Position numbers and translations under genes: made by a program. From assembly GCF_019654975.1 (NCBI RefSeq), contig NZ_BPEW01000001.1:372001-436000 (forward strand): a DNA stretch of 64,000 bases, read 5' to 3'. Below the pieces are notes generated by a model. The model was not told where the DNA came from and did not search any database. It was given only the letters and a program-made list of their open reading frames with translations. How positions within the stretch are numbered: the stretch's first letter is position 1; each line of letters starts with the position of its first letter. The stretch is from Shewanella sp. c952 (lineage in GTDB: Bacteria; Pseudomonadota; Gammaproteobacteria; Enterobacterales; Shewanellaceae). Of this stretch, positions 45,027 through 54,803 are shown piece after piece.

Positions 45027-46136
45027 ATGATGCAATTTACCCAATCTAGCCTCAATGTTGGCGAACTGGCGACAGGGCAAGAGCTAAGCATTCCTGTATA
45101 TCGTATGGCAGCGAAAGACCCCTCTGCGCCGAGTGTATTTGTGCAAGCGAATGTGCACGGTGCAGAAGTGCAGGGGAATGCGGTTATTTTCCAGTTAATG
45201 AAGCAATTAGAGCGAATGGATGTGCGTGGAGAGGTGACTCTATTGCCGCTTGCTAATCCATTAGGGATCAATCAAAAAAGTGGCGAGTTTACCCTTGGAC
45301 GCTTTGATCCTATTACTGGTGTCAACTGGAACCGTGAGTACCTTGAACACTCAATCGATATCCCTGCATTTTATCAACAGCATTGCCATTTAGACGAAAC
45401 GCAGCTAAAGCAGCAATTTAGGCAGGCATTGTTGGCATCATGTGAGGCGCATTTAGCAAATTCTTGGGGCGTGACGACAGGAAAAAGGCTCGCTGTCACC
45501 TTGCAAACGTTAGCGCATCAGGCCGATATTGTGATTGACCTGCATACGGGGCCGAAATCTTGTAAACATCTTTATTGCCCTGAATACGATAGAGACTCTG
45601 CAAAGTTCTTTTCTATTCCTTATAGCTTAATCATTCCCAATGATTTTGGCGGCGCGATGGATGAAGCAGCATTTTGTCCTTGGTGGGCACTGGTCGAGCA
45701 TGCTGCTAGTCAAGGGCGGGAGATCTCTGTTCCAGTTGCGGCTTTTACACTTGAGTTGGCAAGCCAAGAGCGCATTGATATGCAAGATGCCCTGCTCGAT
45801 GCTCAGGGGATTTTGGCTTATCTTAGTTATCGCGGAGTTATTTCGGAAAAAGTAGCTCCAGTCGATATGCCTCGCTTTGGTTGTCTACTCAAAGACTACA
45901 AGAAATATCATGCACCTAAAGGCGGATTAGTGGAATACATCGCTCAACCCGGCATACCGTTAAAAGCTGGTGAGCCGTTGGCTAATATTCTTAGGCTGGA
46001 CTGTTATGGCACCAAAGATGAGTTAACTTCGCTGCAGCTTGAGCAAGATTGTGTGCCCATTCTTCACTTTGCTTCAGCCTCAGTTTATCAAGGCACTGAG
46101 TTGTATAAACTGATGACTAATGTGTTTGAACTTTAA
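45027..46136 (+). CDS. Succinylglutamate desuccinylase/aspartoacylase family zinc hydrolase
   Basis: 369 residues, of the AstE/AspA branch of zinc carboxypeptidase-like enzymes. Zinc ligands appear in NVHGAEVQGN (H and E) and later DLHTGP (His); GVNWNRE carries the substrate-binding Asn/Arg pair. The reaction would be amide or ester cleavage of an acylated amino acid, exact substrate unknown. It follows lysC by 46 bases with AAGGA upstream, so the pair may share the lysine riboswitch and be part of lysine or aspartate metabolism. AstE operon neighbours are absent. Confidence 0.75.
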   Translation: MMQFTQSSLNVGELATGQELSIPVYRMAAKDPSAPSVFVQANVHGAEVQGNAVIFQLMKQLERMDVRGEVTLLPLANPLGINQKSGEFTLGRFDPITGVNWNREYLEHSIDIPAFYQQHCHLDETQLKQQFRQALLASCEAHLANSWGVTTGKRLAVTLQTLAHQADIVIDLHTGPKSCKHLYCPEYDRDSAKFFSIPYSLIIPNDFGGAMDEAAFCPWWALVEHAASQGREISVPVAAFTLELASQERIDMQDALLDAQGILAYLSYRGVISEKVAPVDMPRFGCLLKDYKKYHAPKGGLVEYIAQPGIPLKAGEPLANILRLDCYGTKDELTSLQLEQDCVPILHFASASVYQGTELYKLMTNVFEL

Positions 46137-46214
46137 TATCATCGCTAAGTATGGGTTGTTTAATGTTATGCTAATGTTTAAATAGAACATTATCGATAAA
46201 GGTCCGAGCTAATT

Positions 46215-46694
46215 ATGCGACTAATCCCACTATGTGCAGTGCTACTGCTAACAGCAGGTTGTACTGCCGACAAAGCAAATCCAGATAAAAATGTGGAAGC
46301 TAAAGTGACGAAAGTAGCCGAAGCAGAGGTTGAAGCCAGCGTTATAGGAAAGGATAAGGTATCGACAAGCAGTGCGACTAGCTTACAGCTAAACGGTGCT
46401 AAGTTTATTGCAGCGTCTACTCCTCTCGCTAAAGGAACTCGAGTCTTTAATCCCGAAATGAGCCAAGACGGAGTATTAAAAGGTAGTTTTGTCGTTCAAA
46501 GCGAGTCCGGACTTGATTCACTGCGTACGTTGTACTCTATTAAGCAGATAGCGGCAGAAACTTACCGGTTGGTACCTACCGGTGAAGATATTGACCTATT
46601 AGTTATGTATAAGTCACTGCAACAGGATGTAAGCTTACGTACAGTTGAAATTGAAATTGATTATAGCCGCGCTTTAGCAACCGACGAATACTAA
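46215..46694 (+). CDS. Small lipoprotein of unknown function
   Basis: 159 residues. Lipoprotein signal peptide with lipobox LTAGC (Cys 17). A charged Lys/Glu/Ala-rich linker (about 18-50) leads to a small domain containing LQLNGAKFIA. No family recognised. It is 78 bases after the aspartoacylase-like gene and ends in a strong terminator, so it may be the last gene of that unit. Confidence 0.55.
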   Translation: MRLIPLCAVLLLTAGCTADKANPDKNVEAKVTKVAEAEVEASVIGKDKVSTSSATSLQLNGAKFIAASTPLAKGTRVFNPEMSQDGVLKGSFVVQSESGLDSLRTLYSIKQIAAETYRLVPTGEDIDLLVMYKSLQQDVSLRTVEIEIDYSRALATDEY

Positions 46695-46724
46695 AATTTT
46701 TCTAAACCCCTAATTAAGTAAAAT

Positions 46725-46755
46725 AAAAAAGCCATAACTTTCGTTATGGCTTTTT
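46725..46755. terminator. Bidirectional terminator
   Basis: AAAAAAGCCATAAC pairs with GTTATGGCTTTTT around TTTC. Serves the lipoprotein gene and the convergent protease gene. Confidence 0.88.
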
Positions 46756-46806
46756 GTTATCAGTTACAAATCTCTATGCATTTGATCATTATCGATTATA
46801 GCAAGC

Positions 46807-49800
46807 TTACTTGCGGCGACGGAACGCTGCAAATGGCAGTAGCATTAATGCTATCCAGCCCATAGAGCCACCGCTTGAAGAGTCCGATGCTGGCTTGGCA
46901 ACTTCTGGAGCATCCTTAACGTAAACATTGATTTCAGATACTACATCGCTTGTACCATCATTCACTGTTAGGCTGAACTCTAAGGTTTCACTGCTAGCGA
47001 CTGTTGGTGCAGTAAAGGTCGCTTCATGAGTATCTGCTCCCGTTAATGTTGCAGCTGTGCCGGCTGTTTGTACCCAGCTATATGTATGGCTATCAGCTGC
47101 ATTGGCATCGACAGTTACTGACGATAGCGTAACAGAATCACCTTCATTAACGCTTGAAGCGCTTACGCTTATTGAGACGTTAGGTAAGCGATTGTCACAA
47201 GCATTAGTATCACCAGCGATTTGTGTGTTGAAAACATTAGAAGTGATATTGCTGAATGTAACGTTATCAACAATCCAACCGAATGAATTGGTATTGCTAT
47301 CTGATACTATACGGAAGCGGAATTGAACTTCATTGCCGTTTAATGCGGTGCCAAAGTTAAGTGATTCAGTCTCACCTGGAATAGGTAAATTACCTGTAAA
47401 TGCTTTTCTACCTGGTAACAGGTTTTCAAGCTCAGCAGAGTAACCTGTGCCACCAAATACACCGCCCATTTCAGTTGCATCTGCCCATTCGCCGCCATTG
47501 ACGCGCATTTCAACAACGCCACCATCATACTTGGTTTCGATTTGATAGAATTGGAACCAGCTCACGCTGAAATCGCCACCATATCCAACAGTAAATGGTT
47601 TAGTCTCAAAGGCTACATCTGATGCAAAACCATTATTTGCAATGTACATGTACTGGCTGCCAACAGGAAATAGACTTGTATAGCGTGAATCAAGTGATGA
47701 AGTGCCTTCCGCTAGCTCTCCACCGCTTAGCACTACTTCCTGGAAGTCGACTAGGCCTGAGTAATCTTCCATGTCACTGGTAGACATATTGTTCTCTATA
47801 TCTTTACTTGCAAAGTCCATGTTTACCGCTGTACTTACGATATAGTCAGCAGGTTTGATATCTTCATCGAGATCAGGGAAAGATAGCTCGAAAGTGACTT
47901 CGTCGGCAGTGCCTGCTTCGTCTAATGTAAATTCAATCGGCGTACTAGTGGCATCATTATATGGAAGTACGTTAGAGAAACTAACTTTACCTTCATTCGC
48001 TAACGTTACTTTATGATCACTGGTTACCTTCACGACTGCATCGATAGTTTCAAATACTTCGCTACCTTTGTTGGCGACTGTAAATGAGATGGTAGCAGTT
48101 TCACCTTTGTCGACGATGCCATCTTTTGAGCAGTACCCAACAGTCATGCCTTCGTAATCGGCATCGATGTCATGATCAGCAACAATGAATTTTGCCAATG
48201 TTGCTTCGTACGATTCAACAACACCAGTGTGCTTTGTGTCGAAACGAGCTGGTGATACTGCACCAAAACCCATGCCGCGACGCGCAAACGCTGCCATGAT
48301 TAATTCGTAGTCCGCCACATCATTTGCATAGGCTGCTGCAAGAAGTGCATCACGAGCTTCAGTATAGGTTGGCGCGACCGGAGTCATCTTATAACCAGCA
48401 ACAAGATAGTCCATCATCAAGCTACGAGCTTCAGCAAAAGAATGGCGCTCATCGTTGATAAGGGCTACATAGCTATCCCAAAGCATTGCTGCCCAGGGCT
48501 CACCAGCATCATGTACTTCTGCGTTATTATCTCTATCAGGCCTAGTACCATTACCTAATTCAACATTGGCAAAGGTGAGAGGGTTAACTTTCATATCGGT
48601 ACTATATGGGTAGTTACGAATACCTGTATAGAAAGAGCCTACGTAAGATACTGCCGCGTAAGCTTTTTGGAACATTTCATTGCCTTCAAGCTTAACGTCG
48701 TCAGCTTCCGAAACTAACAGTAGTGCATGGAAGTCACCCCAACCTTCACCCATTGAGCGGCCTTGTTGGTTATATAGACCTGAAGCGTTACCTACTAAAC
48801 GGTTAGAGATGTAATGTCCCCATTCATGGGCAACAATTGCATTATCCCAAGAACTTGCCTTGTAAGGCTTTTGGTTAAACATCGACACAGTGACGTCTTC
48901 ATCAGCATCAAGTAAAGCATCAATTGATTTAGCATCATTGAGTGATAATCCCATGCTTGGGATCGTAACTGTATCGTCGCTGCCGCCCATTGGAGCGGGC
49001 TCTGTTGTACCAGAATTATTCGCAATTAAGACTGCTATTGCACCCGCATCCTGTGCGTGCTTAACCTTTTTAGTAAACGAACAGGCACCGCGATCGATTA
49101 ATGCAATATTTCCCATAATGTCTGCAGCGTTGGTCGTTGCTTCACAGCCATCTTTAACTGTGCCGTCGATAGTGCCACCTTCACCGTCATCAGTTAAAAT
49201 TGAACCATCATCGACACGCACAATTGAACCTGAAAGTTCAAACTGTCCTTTGCCGAAACTTGCTCGTTGAGATGAGAGGAGTAAACCAACAGAGTCATCT
49301 GAAGTCACCGTCACACCAAAATGTTCACCAACAATGGCATCTTTGCTATCCCAAAGGTACATCTGCATACGCGGTGATGCACCATCAGCAGGAGTGCTCA
49401 TATTGGCGTTATTAAAGCCGGAGTTATCTTGCACTTCTGCACGTATTGGGTCGCCCTCAACACCACCACGGTCGAAGTTTAATGCTTGTGCATTACCTGA
49501 TGCTTCATCAAAGCCATGATCATAGAACGTATCATGTAAGTAGTTGTTGATATAGAAAAGGTTAACGATTGCTGCTTTACGGTTACCTACAGAGCTTTCA
49601 GCCTCTGTAGTATTATATTTATAGTCGAACGTGTTAGCACTAGTCACTTCAGCAGTAAAGTCACCATTAGTGAACCCATCAGGTGCGATAGCATCCACAT
49701 AAGCATTGACGTTATTACCTGAAGTGGTAGTGGCATCTGCTGAAAGCCAAGCATCTTTAGTGCTGATAGGGCCATGGGTCATTGTCACCATTGGCGCATC

Positions 49801-50748
49801 AAGGTAGGCAGATGCATCAACTTGATCTGCACTTGCTGCTGGAATCACATTGCCGTGTGGGCTGTCCCAAGGTACACCCGCTTCATCTGCATATACACGG
49901 TAGTTAAAAGCTGAATCTTCAGATGTTAAGTTGTGTTTGAACAGTACTTCCTCGGTATTTGCATCAATAATGAAACTGTAGAATTCAGAATCAACACTTT
50001 CAGAATCTGCAACTTCTAGCTCAACATAATGAGCTGCAACGAGGTCACCTTTCTTTTCGAAGTAAACTTTTTTAGTTCTAGGTTTTCCAACTATTTGTTT
50101 GGAACCTGATGCATTTGAGCTTAAAAATGACTGATATTTTGTAGAGTCAGAATCTATAGCTGTAAGAGATACTATATTGCCGCCCATGTTTGAGAATGCA
50201 GTGTTAATGGCCGTAGAAGCTTCGCCAAAGTTGTGCTGAATACCGGTAATACTGTTGCTTGAGCTAGAAACGTTAGCAAACTTACCTGAACTGGCGACTA
50301 GATTGAATTCACGGTCCATCATGATGTTTACTTCATGATTGAATACTTCAACGCCATTAATCTCTTGGCTGTACTTAGCAACTGAAGCCCCACGGCCATT
50401 ATCATGCATGCTGGTTAATACTGCTTTTGCAGCACCTTTATTAGCAGATGAAATTCCAGTAACTTTATTTAGGTAGTAGTCAGCAGCAGTTGCCACTTTG
50501 TACTTTTGTTCCAGTGCGCCTAATGCCGGTGCTTGCTGGCCTTTTTTAGCCCACTGAAAGGTTGCTTTACCTGATTTTGCATCATATTGATCGCGCATAC
50601 CGCTGATGCTTGATGTTGTCACTTGGGACTGCTGTGCAACAGCTTGAGGTATTTGGCTAATAGTTGCATTGCTTGCAGAAGCGGCAACCGAGTAGGTAGC
50701 CGATGAAATAAGCGCAGCCGAAATGGCTATTGATAGTTTAGTTTTCAC
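46807..50748 (-). CDS. M36-family (fungalysin-like) zinc metalloprotease with GlyGly-CTERM
   Basis: A 1313-residue secreted protease. Parts in order: signal peptide (1-26), FTP-type propeptide (about 60-270), catalytic M36 domain with HEWGHYISNRL (HExxH zinc site) and downstream Glu in MGEGWGDFHAL, a PA (protease-associated) domain inserted ahead of it (about 480-610), C-terminal Ig-like/PKD-like domains (about 1180-1275), and the tail SSSGGSMGWIALMLLPFAAFRRRK, of which GG, the hydrophobic run and RRRK are the GlyGly-CTERM signal. That tail is processed by a rhombosortase after type II secretion. Likely a nutrient-acquiring extracellular protease. Confidence 0.88.
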   Translation of the reverse strand: MKTKLSIAISAALISSATYSVAASASNATISQIPQAVAQQSQVTTSSISGMRDQYDAKSGKATFQWAKKGQQAPALGALEQKYKVATAADYYLNKVTGISSANKGAAKAVLTSMHDNGRGASVAKYSQEINGVEVFNHEVNIMMDREFNLVASSGKFANVSSSSNSITGIQHNFGEASTAINTAFSNMGGNIVSLTAIDSDSTKYQSFLSSNASGSKQIVGKPRTKKVYFEKKGDLVAAHYVELEVADSESVDSEFYSFIIDANTEEVLFKHNLTSEDSAFNYRVYADEAGVPWDSPHGNVIPAASADQVDASAYLDAPMVTMTHGPISTKDAWLSADATTTSGNNVNAYVDAIAPDGFTNGDFTAEVTSANTFDYKYNTTEAESSVGNRKAAIVNLFYINNYLHDTFYDHGFDEASGNAQALNFDRGGVEGDPIRAEVQDNSGFNNANMSTPADGASPRMQMYLWDSKDAIVGEHFGVTVTSDDSVGLLLSSQRASFGKGQFELSGSIVRVDDGSILTDDGEGGTIDGTVKDGCEATTNAADIMGNIALIDRGACSFTKKVKHAQDAGAIAVLIANNSGTTEPAPMGGSDDTVTIPSMGLSLNDAKSIDALLDADEDVTVSMFNQKPYKASSWDNAIVAHEWGHYISNRLVGNASGLYNQQGRSMGEGWGDFHALLLVSEADDVKLEGNEMFQKAYAAVSYVGSFYTGIRNYPYSTDMKVNPLTFANVELGNGTRPDRDNNAEVHDAGEPWAAMLWDSYVALINDERHSFAEARSLMMDYLVAGYKMTPVAPTYTEARDALLAAAYANDVADYELIMAAFARRGMGFGAVSPARFDTKHTGVVESYEATLAKFIVADHDIDADYEGMTVGYCSKDGIVDKGETATISFTVANKGSEVFETIDAVVKVTSDHKVTLANEGKVSFSNVLPYNDATSTPIEFTLDEAGTADEVTFELSFPDLDEDIKPADYIVSTAVNMDFASKDIENNMSTSDMEDYSGLVDFQEVVLSGGELAEGTSSLDSRYTSLFPVGSQYMYIANNGFASDVAFETKPFTVGYGGDFSVSWFQFYQIETKYDGGVVEMRVNGGEWADATEMGGVFGGTGYSAELENLLPGRKAFTGNLPIPGETESLNFGTALNGNEVQFRFRIVSDSNTNSFGWIVDNVTFSNITSNVFNTQIAGDTNACDNRLPNVSISVSASSVNEGDSVTLSSVTVDANAADSHTYSWVQTAGTAATLTGADTHEATFTAPTVASSETLEFSLTVNDGTSDVVSEINVYVKDAPEVAKPASDSSSGGSMGWIALMLLPFAAFRRRK

Positions 50749-51310
50749 AACGATTTCCTTGTCAATTTTGTTGTAACTCCAAAACCTACGTGGGTTTTGG
50801 TTATTTTTATGTGTTATCTTTTTGTTATGGTTGCGCTGCTAAATCCACAGGCTGCCGCTAGCTTTGTAACACAAAAGGCTTATTTTGATAACAAATGTGT
50901 TAAAAAAAGTCATAAATAGTGCCTTTTTTGATACATTCGACTGATTTTTGTACCATAATTATGGGTTAGATAACAGAAAGCTAGATATAGCTGGGGTTGT
51001 ACGAGTCAAAAGCATATTTGTATCATTAGTCATTAAATGACATGAGTGGTGGTAATCAGGGCGGGTAATGGAAGAATGGAACACTGGCTTTACAGATAGA
51101 GAGTGGTTGTCGCTATTTTTCTGCTTTATTTCGATATTTTATATACATGAAATAGAAAAGGACTACTTAATTTGAATACTAATAGAGAGATCTTTTGTTA
51201 ACTACAGAGTTTGCTCGCAAGTCAATGCATTAGATTGCTTCAACGTCATTATATAACAGCGTTATTGTTACCACGCATATGGATATACGTGGTACATCGG
51301 TCTGTGAACG
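50749..51310. other. Long upstream region of the M36 protease gene
   Basis: 562 bases with no gene. Holds the protease promoter (leftward). TACCACG (51269-51275) and CGTGGTA (51288-51294) form a 7-bp arm of a small hairpin just after the AsnC gene, perhaps its terminator. Nothing else distinct. Confidence 0.45.
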
Positions 51311-51772
51311 TTAAGGCTTAACCGCTCTTACTATTGGGTTTTGCAGACTGATAAGGGTTTCGGTGGATTGGATTTCATCAATTGACTGAATGCGGTTAAT
51401 CAGTACATGTTGCAGACCATCAATTGATTGGCACATCACTTTGACAAATACGCTGTAATTACCAGTGGTGTAGTAAGCTTCTACAACCTCTTCAAGCGCA
51501 TTGAGTTTAGACAGTGCTGCAGGGTAATCACCTGCACTTTTTAGGTTAATGCCGATAAAACAGCAAACATCATAGCCAAGTGCTTTTGGGTTTACGGTTA
51601 TTTGAGCACCGGTGATAATCCCCGCTTGCTTCATTTTCTCGACACGGACGTGAATGGTTCCTGCGCTAACACCAAAACGTTTTGCTAGCTCAGCGAAAGG
51701 CGTACGTGCTTCCTGCATGAGTGCTGAAAGAATTTGATTATCGAGTGAATCTCTTTGAAATGAAGTTTCCAT
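51311..51772 (-). CDS. AsnC/Lrp-family transcriptional regulator
   Basis: 153 residues: helix-turn-helix (LDNQILSALMQEARTPFAELAKRFGVSAGTIHVRVEKM in the first 45 residues) and the RAM ligand domain with TGNYSVFVKVMC. Sequence style (SAGTIHVRVEKMKQAGIITG) is close to AsnC, which controls asparagine synthetase. In Shewanella its target is not adjacent here. Members of the family bind amino acids as octamers. Confidence 0.85.
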   Translation of the reverse strand: METSFQRDSLDNQILSALMQEARTPFAELAKRFGVSAGTIHVRVEKMKQAGIITGAQITVNPKALGYDVCCFIGINLKSAGDYPAALSKLNALEEVVEAYYTTGNYSVFVKVMCQSIDGLQHVLINRIQSIDEIQSTETLISLQNPIVRAVKP

Positions 51773-51859
51773 AATAAATACGCAGATTAGCTAAGGGAGT
51801 GCTTGGTAATCTACGTATTTTTGTACCGATAATCTAGTCAATAATCGTTTTAGGGGCAA

Positions 51860-52537
51860 TTACTGCTCCCCTTCAGCATCCATAAAGGGGGCCTCACAAC
51901 TAAAGGTCATGGGTTCTTTAGTAAACGGGTGCGTAATGGTTAGTGATTGAGCGTGTAGCAGTAGTCGCGGAGCTAAACGTTTGGCTAATGGATCGGCATA
52001 AAAGTTGTCACCTAGAATAGGGTGACCCAATGCCATCATATGCACTCGCAGCTGATGAGAACGGCCGGTGATCGGTGTCAACTTGACCAAAGTCGAGCGC
52101 TTTGCACGGCTAACTACATCATAATGAGTTTGTGAGGCTTTACCTATTTGATGATCGACCTTTTGCTTTGGTCTATTAGGCCAGTCACAGATTAATGGCA
52201 GATTAACGGTGCCACTTTCTGCTTTGACATGGCCAGCAACACGGGCGTAATAGGTCTTAGCTGTCTCTCGGTCTCGAAACTGTCTTTTTAGCTCCGATTC
52301 GGCGCTGCGTAGTAGCGCTACAACGATGACACCAGAGGTCGCCATATCGAGTCGATGCACGATTTTTGCATCAGGGTACTCGGCTAATACACGGCTATAA
52401 GTACTATCATTATGCGATGGCGCTCGCCCAGGCACAGACAACAAACCTGACGGTTTATTGAGCACCATGATGTCTTGGTCTTGATGCAAAATATCTAGCC
52501 AAGGTTTAGTGGGCGGAGAGTATACGAAATCAGTCAT
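51860..52537 (-). CDS. rluA: RNA pseudouridine synthase RluA
   Basis: 225 residues, close to E. coli RluA. Makes pseudouridine in 23S rRNA (746) and tRNA (32). The RluA-class catalytic motif HRLDMATSGVIV has the essential Asp. KTYYARV and GRSHQLRVHMMALGHPILGD are the other family blocks. The short form without an S4 domain separates it from RluC and RluD. Monocistronic, next to the AsnC gene. Confidence 0.87.
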   Translation of the reverse strand: MTDFVYSPPTKPWLDILHQDQDIMVLNKPSGLLSVPGRAPSHNDSTYSRVLAEYPDAKIVHRLDMATSGVIVVALLRSAESELKRQFRDRETAKTYYARVAGHVKAESGTVNLPLICDWPNRPKQKVDHQIGKASQTHYDVVSRAKRSTLVKLTPITGRSHQLRVHMMALGHPILGDNFYADPLAKRLAPRLLLHAQSLTITHPFTKEPMTFSCEAPFMDAEGEQ

Positions 52538-52746
52538 GATAGAACCTTATTAAAAATGCGCCGCAAAGATACCTCTTTGCTGGTTATTGATGCAAGCAGA
52601 TTGTCAGTATTGAAGCAACTATCTGAATATTTCTTGAGGAGGCGTAGAAGCGGTTTAGTGGCGTTAAGCTGTACTCTTCACTGATTAGCCTTAGAATCAT
52701 GTGGATAGTTAACTAATATCAGATTAGTCGTTAACATAGATTAACG

Positions 52747-53487
52747 TCAAAGCATGCAGTATAAGCCACTTGCAATCAGTATCACGCCTATAATTCTGCT
52801 TGAAATTTCGCCAAACGGCAGCAGTTTTTCTAACATGACCAGTAAAGTGAGTAAAAGTATCCACTTAAGATTCATCACTCCAGTAGCAAATAGCAGTGCC
52901 ATTAAAAACCAGCAACAACCTAAGCAGGTTTGACCATGTTTAAAGCCCATCCAAATAGCGCCGGTCACTCCCTCTCGCCATTGGGTGCTAATAAAGCTAA
53001 TTGGCGATCGACATTGGCTTAAGCAGGCTTGTTTCAATGGAGTGAATTGGTACACCCCTGCTATTAACAATAATATTGCAGTAAAGGTTGAGTTCGCACT
53101 GACCATCATGCTGTTGAGTAGCGACAGATGATGCAGTGCATATTGCACTAGCGTAATGATCGCACTGTAGAAGCTCCATGCGAGCAGATAACCCAACATA
53201 AAGTATAAGCTAGGAGCATAGCTGTTATGACGGCGTTTACGTTGCTGGTTTAGCTTTTCAACTAATAGGATAACGGGTGCTGCAGAGGGCAGCATCATAC
53301 CAGCCATCATGATAGCCCACATCAAAAAAAGCATCACAATATCGTATAGTTGCCACTGTTGAACTGGATCCATGTTCATACTCATGGCAAACAGCATGTA
53401 GTACCAGCTTAGTGCCGTGGCTAGCAATAATGTTAGTGCAACTAGGCTACGCCTGAGGCCGCAGGGCGATAACCATTGCGCTAACAA
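52747..53487 (-). CDS. DUF2182 integral membrane protein, predicted metal-binding
   Basis: 246 residues, about six hydrophobic helices. WAIMMAGMMLPSAAPVI and GFKHGQTCLGCCWFLMALLFATGVMN are the DUF2182 blocks; the Cys-x-x-Cys-Cys and Met-rich helices suggest copper or another soft metal. It abuts the DUF1326 gene without any gap. DUF1326-DUF2182 pairs recur in other bacteria, so they probably act together. Function unknown. Confidence 0.72.
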   Translation of the reverse strand: MLAQWLSPCGLRRSLVALTLLLATALSWYYMLFAMSMNMDPVQQWQLYDIVMLFLMWAIMMAGMMLPSAAPVILLVEKLNQQRKRRHNSYAPSLYFMLGYLLAWSFYSAIITLVQYALHHLSLLNSMMVSANSTFTAILLLIAGVYQFTPLKQACLSQCRSPISFISTQWREGVTGAIWMGFKHGQTCLGCCWFLMALLFATGVMNLKWILLLTLLVMLEKLLPFGEISSRIIGVILIASGLYCML

Positions 53488-54114
53488 CTAAGCGTTGCTC
53501 CAGTTAACAACGGCTTTAGCCGCAAATCTGCCGACATGCTCAAAGTTCACTGCACCATAATTCATTGACATTTTATCGGTGGTACCAATGATGCCGTCAC
53601 TCCACATAAAGCCACCATCAGGAAAGGTAATATGCACATTTTGATCTTCACCTGATATTGGATTTTTCAGTGGCCTCTGCTGTGCCTCGGTTATTCCTTC
53701 AATCGAGAACCATGAGTGAGTATCTGACGCATCCATGTTGATATCGCGAATTATGGGTCCTTCAAAGGCGCTAAATGTGGTTGCCAATGCTTCTAATGGC
53801 ATGCCGTTAGCTTGTCCCGACATAATGGTCGCAAGTGCCGTAATTTGGTCACCGTTAGCCGCTGAATCGATAAACAATACACCTTTACCATTACCTTCAT
53901 GCATCGCTTGTGGCCACATAGCGGCAAATACCATTTTTAAGCCCGATAAGTCTAAGTCACCGTAATGACCTTTGATGATCAAAAAACCTAATACCGCTTC
54001 ACAACCACCATTCTCACTGTCAGGAAAGCCGCCAAATTGGCAGCCACAACCATGACTGCAACTGCAGTTTTCTATTTGATGCATCGATAATGCCCAATCT
54101 TTAATATCCGACAT
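53488..54114 (-). CDS. DUF1326 cytoplasmic protein with Cys-rich start
   Basis: 208 residues. The N-terminus contains HQIENCSCSHGCGCQFGG, five Cys in a short span, suitable for metal or disulfide chemistry, and then a beta-rich DUF1326 domain without a signal peptide. Next to the DUF2182 gene and transcribed first, ending exactly where it starts. Function unknown. Confidence 0.72.
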   Translation of the reverse strand: MSDIKDWALSMHQIENCSCSHGCGCQFGGFPDSENGGCEAVLGFLIIKGHYGDLDLSGLKMVFAAMWPQAMHEGNGKGVLFIDSAANGDQITALATIMSGQANGMPLEALATTFSAFEGPIIRDINMDASDTHSWFSIEGITEAQQRPLKNPISGEDQNVHITFPDGGFMWSDGIIGTTDKMSMNYGAVNFEHVGRFAAKAVVNWSNA

Positions 54115-54484
54115 AATACTTCGCCTCGAACGGTCAATATTCGCTAGAGTATAGTTCAGTAGAAGTCATGTGCTGTGGGCGTTTGAGCCATAAATAGGGG
54201 GTTGTGGAAAGTTGTCAGATTGAGCTACTCAACTTTCAATATATTCAATCATCTACACTGGAAAGCTAACAGGAGCTGTCGATAGAATAAATATATCTAT
54301 TAATGCACGGAGACCAATTAAAAGGTAATTTAGCGAAATTTTGAAGCGATATTCGAAAATCTACTCGTTGGATATGGGATTGCTAAGCAAGATTAACTTG
54401 CTGCAATAACCATTGAGTTCTCATTGAGTCCTGCATCTTCAGGTCGAACAGGTATTAAGTAATGGTTATTGACTGCATGTCTTT
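54115..54484. other. Intergenic region with no recognised feature
   Basis: 370 bases between two leftward units. It holds the promoter for the DUF1326/DUF2182 pair. Small open frames here have no features of genes. Confidence 0.4.
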
Positions 54485-54775
54485 TTAAGAGAAGCCACTG
54501 CCATTGACGTGCATAATACAGAATGTCCACACAACAAACGCTAAACAGCAATGTATTAGCGCGTAAAAGGATTGATCGAGCCGGCCCATATTTCTCGCAT
54601 CCCAAATAAGGACTAAATGCAGTAACACAACAAGTGGGAACAGTGCCAATAGCGGGTAAAGGCTAAAGCTACTGGCATCGCCAAATACTAAGCGGCTGAT
54701 GAGAGCCCATACAACCATACCACCAGTGATGATTGGCGGAGCTGCAACGCGGTATTGTTCAGGGTATGGAAACAT
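54485..54775 (-). CDS. Small membrane protein of unknown function
   Basis: 96 residues with three hydrophobic helices (about 12-30, 38-60, 71-90). No family recognised. It lies immediately downstream of a TehB-like methyltransferase gene in the same direction, 28 bases away, so probably co-transcribed with it. Confidence 0.5.
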   Translation of the reverse strand: MFPYPEQYRVAAPPIITGGMVVWALISRLVFGDASSFSLYPLLALFPLVVLLHLVLIWDARNMGRLDQSFYALIHCCLAFVVWTFCIMHVNGSGFS

Positions 54776-54803
54776 AATTATGCTATTAATCCTTTAGCCG
54801 TTT

